Shown one piece after another: positions 49,655 to 62,021 of a stretch of 64,000 bases of DNA. Every line of letters begins with the position of its first letter. Positions within the stretch are counted from its first letter, which is position 1. Source of the stretch: Lytechinus variegatus (taxonomy: Eukaryota; Echinodermata; Echinoidea; Temnopleuroida; Toxopneustidae); NCBI RefSeq assembly GCF_018143015.1, contig NC_054755.1, positions 13,464,624 through 13,528,623 of the forward strand, written 5' to 3'. The notes below the pieces were generated by a model. The model saw only the letters and a program-made list of their open reading frames with translations. It searched no databases and had not been told where the DNA came from. A program made the translations under genes and the position numbers.

Positions 49655-49915
49655 AGGGTATTTATATTGCGCACATTTCCACCTTGTTAGGTGCTCAAAG
49701 CGCTCCTATATTACCCGGCTAAGCTAGGCGTTCATAGCGCAAGCAACTTTTTAAGGAATTACTTCCTACCGGTACCCATTTACCTCACCTGGGTTGGGTG
49801 CAGCACATTGTGGATTAGTTTCTTGCTGAAGGAAATTACGCCATGGCTGGGATTCGAACCCACGACCCTCTGTTTCAAAGTCCGAAGACTGATCCACTGG
49901 GCCACAACGCTCCCT
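49655..49915 (-). mobile_element. tRNA-derived SINE (copy 2)
   Basis: Minus-strand tRNA head: A box TGGCCCAGTGG (plus 49894-49904) and B box GGGTTCGAATCCC (plus 49849-49861). The body, read on plus, has TATATTACCCGGCTAAGCTA, ACTTCCTACCGGTACCC and TTACCTCACCTGGGT. Nearly full length. The ORF 49691-50092 runs through it and is not a gene. Confidence 0.88.
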
Positions 49916-50649
49916 ACAACTTTCTTGGACTTTCATGAGAATCTACATTTTTTGCAATACACCAAATTAATCATGTTCCCTTCATCGAGGAATCTAATTC
50001 CCGCTATATCGTTAAAAAACCCCGTCGTACACGCATTGGAAATGTGCATGCTACGTCCGCGCAACGTTCTCGCGAAGTCCATGTTGCGTTAGAAGTGTTT
50101 CTCCCACGTCTATGGTTATATAAGTACATGTATGGTGTAAGGGTGTAAGGATGCCCCACTTTCGCCATCACCACTTTTGTTTGACGCAGCAAGAACTGCG
50201 TTGGTGTAACGGGGAAAGAAAATACATTGGAAAACATTCTTAGAGTTCTGGCTCGTTATGATTTTCACCTCTCCCATATGTTTTTCTCGAACTAGTACGA
50301 AAACTTCTAAACTCAAACTTTGTTTTCCAATCTTCACCCATCCGTCTTGTGAAATGCAGTCCTATATTTACACTGTTATAGGATTTTTTTCTCTCCTCAA
50401 GGTCTTCAATTTTTCCTCGACAGTTCAATTTCCCTAGCAGCTTATCTCTTCTCAACATATATTCATTTCCATCCTTAAATCAATCCCAGAGCTGTCATCA
50501 AGGTCATGTAAAGCGGAAAAATCAATTCAATCATATAAAAAGATGCATTCAAACAGCACTGATAATGAAGTAGGGCCTACGTCTCATAACAAACTGGATG
50601 TGATGCCCTTAATAACCAGAACAATTATATTTTGATACAACGCAAAAGG

Positions 50650-50935
50650 CGCTCTCTCTCTCTCTCTTATTATATATCGCATTCTTTCCCCTCTATTTTT
50701 ATCTTTCTCACTCTCTCTCATTTTATTTCCCAGCTTCAATGCTCTTTAATCCTGTTTTCAAATAAATGGAAATGCTATATGCATTATTGGTAACGAGGTG
50801 TGCGCTTGTTTAAAAAAATATTTATATATTTACCGTCCTCTCTTATTTCATGGCCCTCAAACAAACACACACACACGCACACCCACCCACCCACATACAC
50901 CCATCCTATGACACACACACACGCATACGATGCAT
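50650..50935. repeat. (CT)n and (CA)n/(CCCA)n microsatellites
   Basis: CT-repeats at 50650-50720; ACACACAC, CCACCCACCCAC and ACACACGCA at 50862-50930. Confidence 0.85.
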
Positions 50936-51346
50936 TCAAATCAAATCTTTTCCTTATTCATGCTTCTAAACCTGTCCAATCGGCTTTCCTATTATCTATT
51001 TGCCCATCTGAATCTCCTGTGCCCTTCACCTTGTATTAGTCTACCAAAAACGTCTTCCTTATCCTCCCATACAGCCAAACTTGAGTGAATGTAGACTGTG
51101 ATGTATACCCTTGAAATACTCGCCTTGACAAGGCTTACAGTGACAAACTGCAGCCAGCGTAAAGTGTATTACCCTTGTAAAACGGACTGTAGGCTAACCT
51201 TTGTGTCCTGTATGATACTTGCCGAACATTATTGAGAAAATGGTTGACATGAAAAAAGGAAAATGTTCTTTGTTTTAAAAATTTCCCCTGTATACGCCTT
51301 TCGATGATGACACTCTTGGTAGTGCCTCAACTGTATTAAATTCACG

Positions 51347-51622
51347 GGTCATGTGGTCCTGTGGTTAGAGCATTGGACTCATAATCACAAGGTTGTGAGT
51401 TCGAATCCTCACTCTGCCATCGTCTCCACTTTGATATAGAAAAGCCCGAGAGTAATATCTGTCGTCTATAAGATCAGCCACTTTGAATGATTAACCTAGA
51501 CGTAAAATGTTCCCTAGGTAATTGGTTTATATACCAGCTTGGCGTTTACCAGTAAAAGCTACTCTGCCGAGTTCCTGAGGGAGTTACCATAAAACAGACA
51601 CAGACAGACACAGACAGATTAT
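51347..51622 (+). mobile_element. tRNA-derived SINE of a second family
   Basis: The plus-strand head has A box GTGGTTAGAGCATTGG (51361-51376) and B box GAGTTCGAATCCTC, about 22 bp further. It resembles a tRNA with the anticodon loop CTCATAATC. A 190-bp unrelated body follows, ending in a (CAGACA)n tail (51597-51618). It lacks a matching acceptor stem and CCA context, so it is a SINE and not a tRNA gene. Confidence 0.85.
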
Positions 51623-53058
51623 CGTTACCAAGCATGCTTACATTTACATCCTTATCTACAGTTGTATCACGTAAAAATACCTTTAACCCCATTAGAAATC
51701 AAGAGGCATCTATTTTCCTTTCAGAGCCTTTGGCATGTTTGGCAGAATGTATTTTCTATACTGTCATCTCTTTGTCACCGACAAACCTATATACATCGAT
51801 GTCTCGTATATGTATTGTCCCAAATCTACATATTCAAGATTAGGGCATCTCATCGTTACAACTTCAAGAACATTGTTTGTCATCCTTCAAATCTTCTACC
51901 ATTGCCCAATGCTTCTTACATAAGTATCAGCCAACACCACCGTCTTGACTGAATTAAGGAGATGGAGGACTCTCTTTAGGATGTCATCGCTAGAGTTATC
52001 GACAAACTCTTGTTACTGACCATGTCTACATCCTCATTTCTGACTAACACCTGAATATTCATGGCTACGTCGTTATCAAGTTCCTGTATCAAGAACACTG
52101 TTTGGCATTCTTTGAATCCTACCTTGACCCACTCGTATGACATCTAGAGCATCAGGCTTTTCTCATCTTCTTGTTACCTGCATCTTCAAGAAGATATCCC
52201 CGTGACCTTGGATCCAGTAGTCGAAGAGTGACTAAACAGATCTACCTTTATTTTTGTTGGTTAACATACCCCTTCTCTCTCCTTTCTTTGTATCAAATTC
52301 TGTGTCCCTGTCTCCCACTCTCTTTCATCCGATTTTCCAATACACGTATGTATGTTTTGTTATTTCTTTTTAATAAATCTTGAAACTCTTTAGTATGTTA
52401 CCCAATCCGTACAATCAATTAAAATTCGTATTAGTGTTCAAAATCTCCCACGCCTATTCTATTATCCGCTCTATCCATCTCGTGCTTTCTCCCCTCTCCT
52501 CTCTCTAATAATTTATGACAATGATGATGATTAAAAACTGATAACAATGATAACACTATTAGTAACAATATGTAACATTTATGTAGCACTTTATGAGTGT
52601 TTCTATTCGCTGCATACTATTACCTAGTATATAATCTAAGCGGAGGCTGCAGTTTTTTCCTTAGCTGTAATGCTTATCGTATAAGCGTTACTTCTGATCT
52701 GGCGAAGACTACGCATTGTGGCTGCGCTAACGCTAACTATTACCCGGCTTTAGCATGGCTTCCTTGATCTATCTTTCTCTTTCCAAACCACATCTCTCTG
52801 TATTCATATTCCTTCAGCTTTACTCCTTACCTTCATCACGCCTCGTCATCTTTTATCCTCTCATACCTAGTCTGACTGGCTCTTAATACACCTCAGACAT
52901 CAGACACGCCATGGCTTTAGGAATGACAAATCATCGCGGACACCTCCTTCTCCTGAGGTCAGCATTGAGACGAGTTCATAAGCGGTCAAAAACGCCACAA
53001 CGCAGTCATCACATCCAATCGTCGGAGCAGTTCTGACTTATGCTATAGTCATACCAAC

Positions 53059-53262
53059 CACTGTAAAAACCGCGGTGACAGCATTAGGTGTTAATAGAGG
53101 ACCACACCCTGAGATGTTAAAATGACACCCTGGAGATTGAACATAACACAAAAATGTGTAAATGTAACAACCAAAGGTGTTGTAATAACACATAGCTGTT
53201 AGACTAACACTGTCAATTTAACACCGGTGTAAAATAACTGGTGTGGTCCTCTATGTACATCG
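53059..53262. mobile_element. MITE with CACTGTAAAAACC left end
   Basis: CACTGTAAAAACCGCGGTGA starts it. Inner arms GAGGACCACACC and GGTGTGGTCCTC are inverted. Many AACACC/GGTGTT phrases. The right terminal CACTGT end is missing. Related in end and composition to 56952-57184. Confidence 0.65.
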
Positions 53263-53547
53263 GTAAACACCATAGTTTCTGCTGTGACGAAACCGACTCG
53301 TAATGGAATATATTTGGACGGTATGGAATTGGGTTCTTTGGTGTAACGGAGGTAGTAGGGATTTTGTTTTGCTCCACGACGTACGAATAATTCAAGAACA
53401 CAGTGACTGTATTGAAAATGTCCATCAAATGACAATAAACAGACGGGAGGTCTTTGTCGAAAATTAGAGAAACGGAGCAAAAGCTTAGTCCTAAGTTTTG
53501 GGAGCTGACAAAAAATTGCAAACATGCTTGCCTAGAGTTCGTGCAGG

Positions 53548-53610
53548 ACGAAACTGCTTTTTTGATTCACCAATTGTCGACAAAGACTTCTTGGTTGCTA
53601 AATGTCATGT
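53548..53610. repeat. Short dispersed duplicate of 58102-58163
   Basis: GACGAAACTGCT, TTTTGATT, GACTTCTTGGTTGCT and TGTCAT occur in the same order and similar spacing at both places. Nature unknown. Confidence 0.5.
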
Positions 53611-55169
53611 CATGAACGGTTTTTGACAATAGATTTTCTGTGTTCTTATAAGGGTTTTGCGTCGCGGTGGGAGAAACTCTTGGAAACCGCACGTCTAACT
53701 GTCCAAGACAGCAAACTTGGCAGACCTGCCAAAGCGTGTCAGGGTTTACAACTGATAACTCCTTGCGGACATGCACCTTCCGTTAAAAGTCACCATGGTC
53801 AGTGGCGTGGGCATGGTGGTCATCATGGTCGAGGTGGGAGTGGGAAAGGAGTCAAACCATACCCTACACCCCAGGGTTTCGTCAAGACAGGATGTTCCAA
53901 GTCATGAGGCTGCTGGAGAAAAACCTTCTCGCATTATCAGATTATATAAACTTCGTACAGGTGACTCCGGCAGAAAACCTTAATTTTATTTTGATCTCAC
54001 AATCCCACTTTTTTTTAATCCTATACATGGAGATCATATCTGTGGGAAAAATCTTGTCACTGAAGGACATACAAATTTATAATCGAATGTGAATGATAAT
54101 CATCTAGTCTAACTTCATTTAATAATGAATAATCAATAAGACAGGGTAACTATCAAACATCACAATCGGGCTCTCTTCATGTTTATTGTCAGACGAATTA
54201 TTGCCAAGAATCGTTTAGAGAATACAATCACGAATTCAAAATCATACTCGTACTTAAATATCTTAAAATCAATTTCTTATCAGATTTAATAGGCACAGTA
54301 TTAAAATACTCACAATGTTTAATCAAGAAATATTTGGATGTACATGTATGTACCAGGGACAAATTTATCGACTAAAGAAAGTACATTTTTTTCCCCTTTG
54401 TTTCATCAGAAACGTTTCCAGCGCTCCTGGCTGCAGCACATTTCTCGGGCTCATTTTATTAAGAATTTCCCAATTACTTAAACAAAGTTTTATCCTACAA
54501 TCTCATGCATGACAAAACTTTATCTTATAAGAAGACTACGCGGCATCACAGTGCGGGCATCAGGAGAATGCCAAGGTGAGCCCGATGACCTTAACCAATA
54601 AAGTTGTTAAACCGCGACCGTCGTAAAACCTGACTGTCTATTGATTTGACGTGACAATATAAATTCCTTTTACCCTTTAGAGTAGCTATTACCATAATGA
54701 AAGCTCTTAAATTGAAATTTATCAGACAATCAGACAGGTACTGTCGAAAAAAGTAAATTAAAAGCCCCTTTTACGACGACTGCTTTACTCGATAATTTCC
54801 TTGTCAGAACTTGTTGTTTACTAAGGAAAACGAAAGGTCGGTGAAATGTTTTGGAATTGAAAGGGTGTTATGATATTACTTGACTGTTTTGCGCTCTCCG
54901 TGTTTTAATTTTTGTTCTGGATTTTTTTAGTCGCTAAGCTACATACTGACGGTCCATTCTGACTATTCCGCCAAATGATTTTGACGGACCTAGTTTGTAT
55001 GAATTGCATAGTCATTATTGTATGCCTTTGTAATTTTGCATATGTGGCATTCGTTGATATTTACATCACATTACAGCTATCCCATGTCCCAGCCTGTATG
55101 CCGGGTATTTCAGTAAAACTACTCGTAAAATCACAAAAGACTTTGCGCCCAGCAGGAAAATTCAATAGT

Positions 55170-55346
55170 ACACTTTTAAACTGTTGGGCAACATACAGTC
55201 CAGACAAAAATTGGTTAAAAAAATAATCTAACTTTGGATAGTTTTCACTCAAAGCACCCATTATTGGTTTAAAACTACCCAGAATTTGATAAATTTTGAA
55301 CTGATTGTTGTGTGGACAGTATGTCGCCAAACATTTTTAGGAGTGT
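55170..55346. mobile_element. MITE with ~33-bp terminal inverted repeats
   Basis: Left ACACTTTTAAACTGTTGGGC, then AACATACAGTCCA. Right TGTGGACAGTATGTCGCCAA, then ACATTTTTAGGAGTGT. These are inverted with few mismatches. About 177 bp. Non-coding. Confidence 0.75.
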
Positions 55347-55875
55347 ACAAGACTTAAAATCCACTCTAACGCAACACAAATTAATGTAAATTAGAAAAAT
55401 AGGGATAAAAATCAAAACAATAATACAAAGCAAGCATGATCTTAGGTTCTAAGTCAACTAAACACGGATGTAGCACAAGGGTCACTAGTCGTGCGTAAAA
55501 TCATTAGTAACTTACGACCAGCTTTATGAAACACCCACCATCCATTTTTCCCACATTATACTACGCTGTCTTAGAAAATCATAAAATTACCTCAATAATG
55601 AAATCGTAATTACAAAACAATTACTCCAAGCTTTCCTGAACATTTTTAAAATATAAACACGTGAGTTATTTTGATTTGAGAGATGCTTTTAGGAGTTTAA
55701 AATCGTGTCATATTATAGTAATGGGTTGTAAACTTTTTTCTTTTTAATTCCAAGTGATAAAGAACACAAAAATTGATGATCTAATAATAATTATTTTTGT
55801 TTGCTATTGGTGAATTTCAATAAAAGAAGCACCGATTTGATTTGAGTGTTCGATATAACACAACTAGTATTCCCA

Positions 55876-56900
55876 TTGATATCTAAGGTAGATCGGAACT
55901 TATTCAGTCGAATCTCTTTCCACAGGGCCAGCGAGTGCCTACTTATTATCACATTCATTTGTAAGGTTACGTTCTTGCAAAATTCAAAGGTTCATTCACA
56001 ATTTAAGCCTGGAGGTAAAGGAAGGAATGGGGTGTGGGTGCCACTTTCATGAACGGGGGGGGGGGGTTATGTTTTACAAACATTTAAGTTAAGTTATATA
56101 CCGCACACAAATTACATTTAAGTGCAAGTCTAAGTCACACTTGATTCTTTGTAAAACACTCCCGGGTGTCTATACTCTTCCTAAAAAAAATCAACTTTGG
56201 TGCAAATTTTTCATTTTGGGTAGTCTTGTAGCACCTTTCAGATCCGCTGTTGGGGGCGGGGTCGTTTAGTCAACATTACATGTCCGGCAAGTTCTCAACT
56301 TTCTTGATATTTGATTGGCTGAAAATCACATGCAGGATGTGTCGGGTGGAAATTAGTAGCATTGTACATCCGGCAATTCCCGATAATATCTAAGGTAGAT
56401 CGGAACTTATTCAGTCGAATCTCTTTCCACAGGGGCAGTGAGCGCCATACTTATTATCAAATTCATTTGTAAGATTACGTTCAGGCAAAATGAAAAGGTT
56501 CATTCACGTCTTAAACCTGGAGGTAAAGGAAAAGATGGGATGTGGGTTCCACTTTCTTGAACCGGAGGGGGGGGGGGGTGTTATATACCGCACGCAACTG
56601 AAATTTAAGTGCAACTCTAATGCACACTTGATTCTTTGTAAAACACTCTCGGGTTTCTATAATTTTAGGAAAAAAGTTCAACTTTGGTGCCACTCATGGC
56701 AAACTTATGTTGAAGAATCTTTAAAGTTTTTTTTTTTGGGGGGGGGTACCTTTCAGATCCGCTGTTGGGGGCGGGGTCGTTTCGTCAACAGTACATGTCC
56801 GGCAAGTTCTCAACTTTTCTTGATTTTTGATTGACTGAAAATCATATGGAGGATGCGTCGGATGGAAATTTGTAGCATTACACATCCGACAAGTTATTTT
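55876..56900. repeat. Tandem duplication, 505-bp unit, two copies
   Basis: TAGATCGGAACTTATTCAGT starts at 55891 and again at 56396. Similarity continues through CATTCATTTGTAAG, a G-run, ATATACCGCAC, CACTTGATTCTTTGTAAAAC, CAGATCCGCTGTTGGGGGCG and CATGTCCGGCAAGTTCTCAA. Copy 1 is about 55876-56385 and copy 2 about 56386-56900. Several point differences and small indels. No coding content that I can support. Confidence 0.9.
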
Positions 56901-56951
56901 CATGAAACGCCCCCCCAAACAAAAAAGAGGTGCAAATTGACACATATTAAA

Positions 56952-57184
56952 CACTGTAAAAGCGCCGGTGTTAATTTAATACCAGCCTGGTATATATATA
57001 TCGGTCCACACCAGAGATGAGTTAAAACAACACCAGTTATTGGTTTAACACTAATTGGTGTTGCTTAAGTGCCAAAATTGGTGTTAGCCTAACGCCAAAC
57101 CGGTGTTGTTTCAACACCTTTCTGGTATATGTGGACCGATAGTGATACAAGGCTGGTTTTAACTTTACACCGGCGCTTTTGCAT
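56952..57184. mobile_element. MITE with ~55-bp imperfect inverted repeats
   Basis: CACTGTAAAAGCGCCGGTGT at the left is inverted at the right as ACACCGGCGCTTTTGCA. Arms extend through ACCAGCCTGGTAT and TATCGGTCCACA. The centre is made of GGTGTT/AACACC phrases. Confidence 0.85.
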
Positions 57185-59714
57185 TTAAGATGTTCTCATG
57201 GTGGCGCTACAGTCGAGGAAACAAAATCGACTCCAAGATTTCAGAAAGATAAATGATCTGCCAAAATTAGGTGCTTCACTTGCTCTTTGCACCTATGCGA
57301 TATTCTGCCCCGGAAGTCATTCTTCAACTTCATGTCATTTCCGGAATGAGTTCATTACATCCGCCGGGGATACGGAGAAGAACCTTAACCTATAACGTTT
57401 ATCATATTACTTTTGATTTCTATAATTCCTGTTGAAATATCATAAAAAAAAACCCTGAGTATATTAATGCATCAACTTATTGTTGCTGAATTTTCGATGT
57501 CTGTTAGACTTTGCAAGAGGCGCTACTGTACATGAATTCAGGTACTAAAGATCGAAATACATTAACATTAATCTAATTCTCGTGTAAGCTATGGTAGGAT
57601 TGGTGAGAGAGGATATGCGTAATGGCAACAATCAACCAAGTTATTGGTTAGAATCTTCTAAAAATCTTTGGTTAATTTTGACCCTCCTATTTCGATCGAA
57701 CACCTATTCACCAACTGATTGGTTGTGTCGACGAATCCCTTTTGCAAATGTGGAAAATAATGACCAATTAATTATTCAAAGTAAAGGTATACATGCTTTT
57801 TCGCGCTGAATTGAATAACTCTTTTGTTCTTGTCAATGATTATTGTCAACATGGCCAAGCGCCATTTGCATTTTGAAATGCTTAATAAGGCCATATTCAA
57901 AATTCAGACAACCCACGGAAAAGGATAAATTATGAAGTGGCAGAATCAAGAGAATTAACATACGTTGTCCGCCAAAACAGTACTGATTATAGCGCATGAT
58001 GTTGAAGTCAAATAGTCCTTTATATAGGAATAATAATCGAAATTTGTCCCTTTTTTAATTCGTTTGATAAATTGAAAATACATCGTTTGTCCAGAGTCAA
58101 AGACGAAACTGCTGTTTTGATTTAAAAACTTTCGGCAGGGACTTCTTGGTTGCTGTTTGTCATAAAAGGAATTTTACAATCTATGTTCTTGAATCCGTCA
58201 AACTTCGCGGAACGAAAAGGGCAAAACTCCCCTACTACCAGTGAGCAGGTCCAAAAGCAACAACGCCTCGCAGATCGCGTTGTATAATGAAATGAGGAAA
58301 CTTCTTTAAATCTGTTACCAGCAGCAGAAATCTTCATTCACTGCGCCAAATGTTTGACAAGCCGTCGCCCTGGGATAAAAAATTACAAAAGAAAGTTTTA
58401 ACCAATTGCTTCTTAAAATGAAAGTTGATTTACGGAATGCTGTGCTCTCTTTTCTCGTCAGAAATCGAGAAGCTGTTCCTAAGTTCATTTTGCTTGCTCG
58501 CTTTGCAATGTTTGTCTGCCACATGACTTCCTTCAGAACTATTTATGCTATCACTATCGTTCATAACTTTGAACAGCCTTGCACTGTTCATGGGTGCATT
58601 GAAGATCATTTTAGTCGCCATCTTAACGAGGAATTATTCTATAAGAAAATGTATTGTATATCGTCCACTTTCATTGCAGTGTGAACAGGGCTTGAGGACC
58701 CAACCAAAACATCTGGCTTCAGAACACTCGGCAAAGAGCCGAAAACTGGGTCGAGTGCTGCCCCAAGTATTCCTCGAAAATAAGGCGAAGAAAGGATGAG
58801 GTGCAAAAATCAATTGAAAGCCGACTAATTTAGCCTATCGTTGCAATAAACAAGATTCAAGTCATTATCGAAAAGAGAAGGAAATTTCAAAATGCCGGCA
58901 ACGAGAAAGGTGATCACATTTGACTTTTATCACAGAGCGGAGATCTTAATGACTTTTATGTACATAATGACTTGTATGTAATTCTTTATATTGGTATTTG
59001 GAAATCAATTGCTTAAGGTTTATTGGCCAGACGAATATGGTGCAGCCGATTGAGATCAGCTTTGACCATTGGCGTCGCTTGTCTGAGAGATCAACTTTAA
59101 CAGCTAAAAAGGCGGGAACGACCAGTTTCATAGTGCTAATCACGTGATATGATCACATGATTAAATCAAAGTGGTTTGCGTCACTTTATAACGCTTGTAA
59201 ATAAGTTTGTGAGAACTGGCCGTTTGTATGTTTGGAAGTAAAGTGACACTTGTAGAGAACAATTATTGAGCACGATTGTGACAACCTAATTGCGCATGCG
59301 TATGTTTCACGCATGATCATATTTGGCGGGATTGCAGGCTCAATCATGTTTTGTGTTCCATCTTGCCATGCAGATAAAGAGTTGTGACAGGTCCAAATAA
59401 AATTCACTTTCGATTGATTTACAAAGTATACCTATTAATTGGCAACGGATTTTTAGATTACTCACAATTTATCATTATTTTTAACAATTCTAACCAATCG
59501 CATCTCTTTGTATAACGCTGCCCTCAAGTCGTAAATAATGCAGACAAACATTCCTACAGCATCCATATAAGGTGTATTTAGACTGTACGTGTTTCCAAAA
59601 CATGCAAAAATGATAAGCATTTTTGAAAGTTAATTTCATCAACACTTTATGACAATTCCTCTCCTGATTTTATGACTTCCTCGATCATGTTAAAAGTCTC
59701 ATGACGAATCTAAA

Positions 59715-60108
59715 GTTTATTTCCAATTAGTCCACTCAACTCGTCTACTATCATTTGGTCTACCATCAGTTCGTCCGCTATTTGCTTTGTCTGGTTGCCA
59801 TTTTTTCCACTCACCATTTCGTCTAATAACCAGTTAGCCCAATAGCCATTTGGTCCACATACGTTTTTATCTGATTTGACTAAATGTTAAATGTGCAAAA
59901 TGAATGAAAATGAAATGGATATTAGACCAACTGGTTATAAGACGAAATGGTAATTAGACGAAGTCGTGATTGGACAAAATGGTTATTTGACCAAATGGTT
60001 GTTAGACTAAATGTTGATGGACGGAATGACATAAATTAGACCAAATTAAAGTAGACCATGCAGGTGAGTGGACGAGTTGGCAGTCGACGAATTGGCAATT
60101 TATTTACC
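59715..60108. mobile_element. Foldback element built of AAATGGTNATTAGAC phrases
   Basis: The left CCACTCAACTCGTC and the right GAGTGGACGAGTTGG are inverted, and outer CCAATT/AATTGG continue the match. Inside are arrays of short units such as 'CATTTCGTCTAATAACCA' and, inverted, 'ACGAAATGGTAATTAGAC'. About 390 bp, non-coding. Confidence 0.8.
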
Positions 60109-60285
60109 GAATCTAATGTTTGGAACGTGGTGTGTCAATCTTTGAATCTTTTGGACGGTATTTTTGAATGATCTACGTTTTGTTATTAAGCTTCGGTCCT
60201 ATACTATCGTGGTAACGTCACACCAACGAAACAGTCCCCAAACCGACCTCATTGTTAGCAACGTAGTAAGTTTGCTCGGTCAGGG

Positions 60286-60335
60286 GGGCGTTTCATAAAA
60301 GGACTTGTCGGACGTTTTATCCGACAAGTCCCATT
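60286..60335. mobile_element. MITE terminal fragment with 12-bp perfect hairpin
   Basis: GGACTTGTCGGA, a 7-base loop, then TCCGACAAGTCC (60301-60331), preceded by CAGGGGGGCGTTTCATAAAA. It resembles one end of GTTTCATAAA-type MITEs. The rest is missing, and the LINE fragment begins right after. Confidence 0.6.
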
Positions 60336-60339
60336 TTAT

Positions 60340-61197
60340 CCGACAGTTACCATACCAAAGCAGCTTATTTTGCACCACGTGCATAAAATCTATCACAATA
60401 GATCGAACCATTACATTGGATCAAACTTTAATCTCGTTACCGAAATACATAACTATAATACAAGAAACAGCCATTTCAACTTTTGCTTACCAGAAAGGAT
60501 AGGGAGTATTGGTAACTCCTTTTATTACAATGCTATAAAACATTGGAATTCCCTTCCCAATTATATAAAGGAAATAGGAAACTTTTTGCATTTTAAGAGG
60601 AAATTGAAAGAATATCTTTCACTTGAGAGTCAAAAAGAAGATGCAAATGATATGTTATACGGTTGATTAAGCCTGAATACTGACCTAGGTCTTTTCTCTT
60701 CTCTACCAGGTATTATTATGTATTTTACATAGTGTGATTGAAGCTTCGATATGTTCTTTCTTCTATTTCTATTTCTTTTATCTCTTCCTATTCTCCTCTT
60801 CGTGTTGTTATTGTCGTCACCGTTTTTGTTGTTCTTCTTCTCCTTATTTATTTTCCTTCGTTATCAGTTTCTTCCGTCTCCTTCTACTCCTCGTCCCCAT
60901 TATTCTTCTGTTGCTCGTCTTCCTTCTCCTCCTTCTTTTCTTCTTCTTCTTCGTTATATCCTTGTATATATCTAATTTATTGTCTATATATATTATTTAT
61001 TGGTAATACTAAATTCTGATTTTTTCCTTCATTTTTAATATGTAAATAGTATAATTTAACCATTTTATTATCTTAATTCAGGACCCCACTGGAAATAAGC
61101 TTTCGAGCGTCATCCTGTGCAAGCCTGTTGTTTTAATGCTACTGTATATATGTTATGGTGACTTGCCAAATAAAATCAATCAATCAATCAATCAATA
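60340..61197 (+). mobile_element. LINE 3' end with (AATC)n tail
   Basis: The frame ending at 60666 contains HNYNTRNSHFNFCLPERIG and IKHWNSLPNYIKEI, typical of a non-LTR reverse transcriptase C-terminus. The ~530-bp 3' region has a CTT/CTC-rich block (60740-60960) and ends in TAAAATCAATCAATCAATC (61170-61197), an intact target-primed tail. Third LINE family in the window. Confidence 0.75.
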
Positions 61198-61285
61198 GGA
61201 ACAGTGCCTTTCAGCCAATCAAAATCATGGAAAGATGTCAGATCTGACAACTTCAGTTCGGAAAACTGTTCTCCCAGCGGGCCCT

Positions 61286-61500
61286 GCTATTATTACCAGG
61301 CTAAGCTAGGCTACCTATTCGGTGCACACAGCTTATTAAAGGAATTACTTCCTGCCGGTACCCATTTACCTCACCTGGGTCGAGTGCAGCACACTGTGGA
61401 TGAATTCCTTGCTGAAGGAAATTACGCCATGGCTAGGATTCGAACCCACGACCCTCTGTTTCAAAGTCCTAAGACTAATCCAATGGGCCATGACGCTTAG
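61286..61500 (-). mobile_element. tRNA-derived SINE (copy 3)
   Basis: Minus-strand A box TGGCCCATTGG (plus 61480-61490) and B box GGGTTCGAATCC (plus 61437-61448). The body has CCAGGCTAAGCTAGGC, ACTTCCTGCCGGTACCC, TTACCTCACCTGGGT and TTGCTGAAGGAAATTACGCC, as in copy 2. The 3' distal part is shorter than in copy 2. Confidence 0.85.
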
Positions 61501-62021
61501 CCTATGGATAAGGGGTTTATCATTAACGCACAACATTAGGGAGATGTTTGGATGGGGAACAGAGCTCTTCGAATTCGATACAGCCGTCTAAAATGTACAG
61601 CTGCATCTGACGAGTAAAATCGATGATTTTGTCACGAATGTCCGACGTTCGTCACTTTGATGCTACGCGCGCTCTCATCAATGTTGTGTTTCATGTGTCA
61701 CGCGTACATGATTTTCCTGGTGTAGGGGCGGTTGTGGATGATGCCATCTGGGGTGAACAAGGGGGCACCCCATTCCGGTGTGGTTTGATAGCTTTTGGCA
61801 TTATTAAGTTTCGAGTGTTTGTTCACGTAAGATTTTATTTTGTTGATATAGATTTCTAAACGCAATTTGCTTGCTTCGCACGGAAATTTAAACATTCTTA
61901 AACCATGAAATTCTATATCTCTCTCTCCTCCGTCTCTCCTTCAAGACTGCCTAGTTCATTGGCATGTATACATGGCAGCTGAATGTTCGGCTTGGCTCTT
62001 TATATACCCCTCTCTGCAGAA

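Noticed and set aside
49691..50092. 133-residue ORF on the plus strand
   Set aside because: It runs through SINE copy 2 and into unrelated flanking DNA.
51347..51420. Possible functional tRNA gene
   Set aside because: A and B boxes are present, but a long unrelated body and a (CAGACA)n tail follow, which defines a SINE.
53199..53525. Minus-strand ORFs of 108 and 102 residues in overlapping frames
   Set aside because: They begin in a MITE right arm, show no recognisable domain, and two frames are open at once, which argues for chance.
60734..61019. Phe/Leu/Ser-rich hydrophobic ORFs in three frames
   Set aside because: CTT/CTC-rich 3' UTR of a LINE; all frames are open because of composition.
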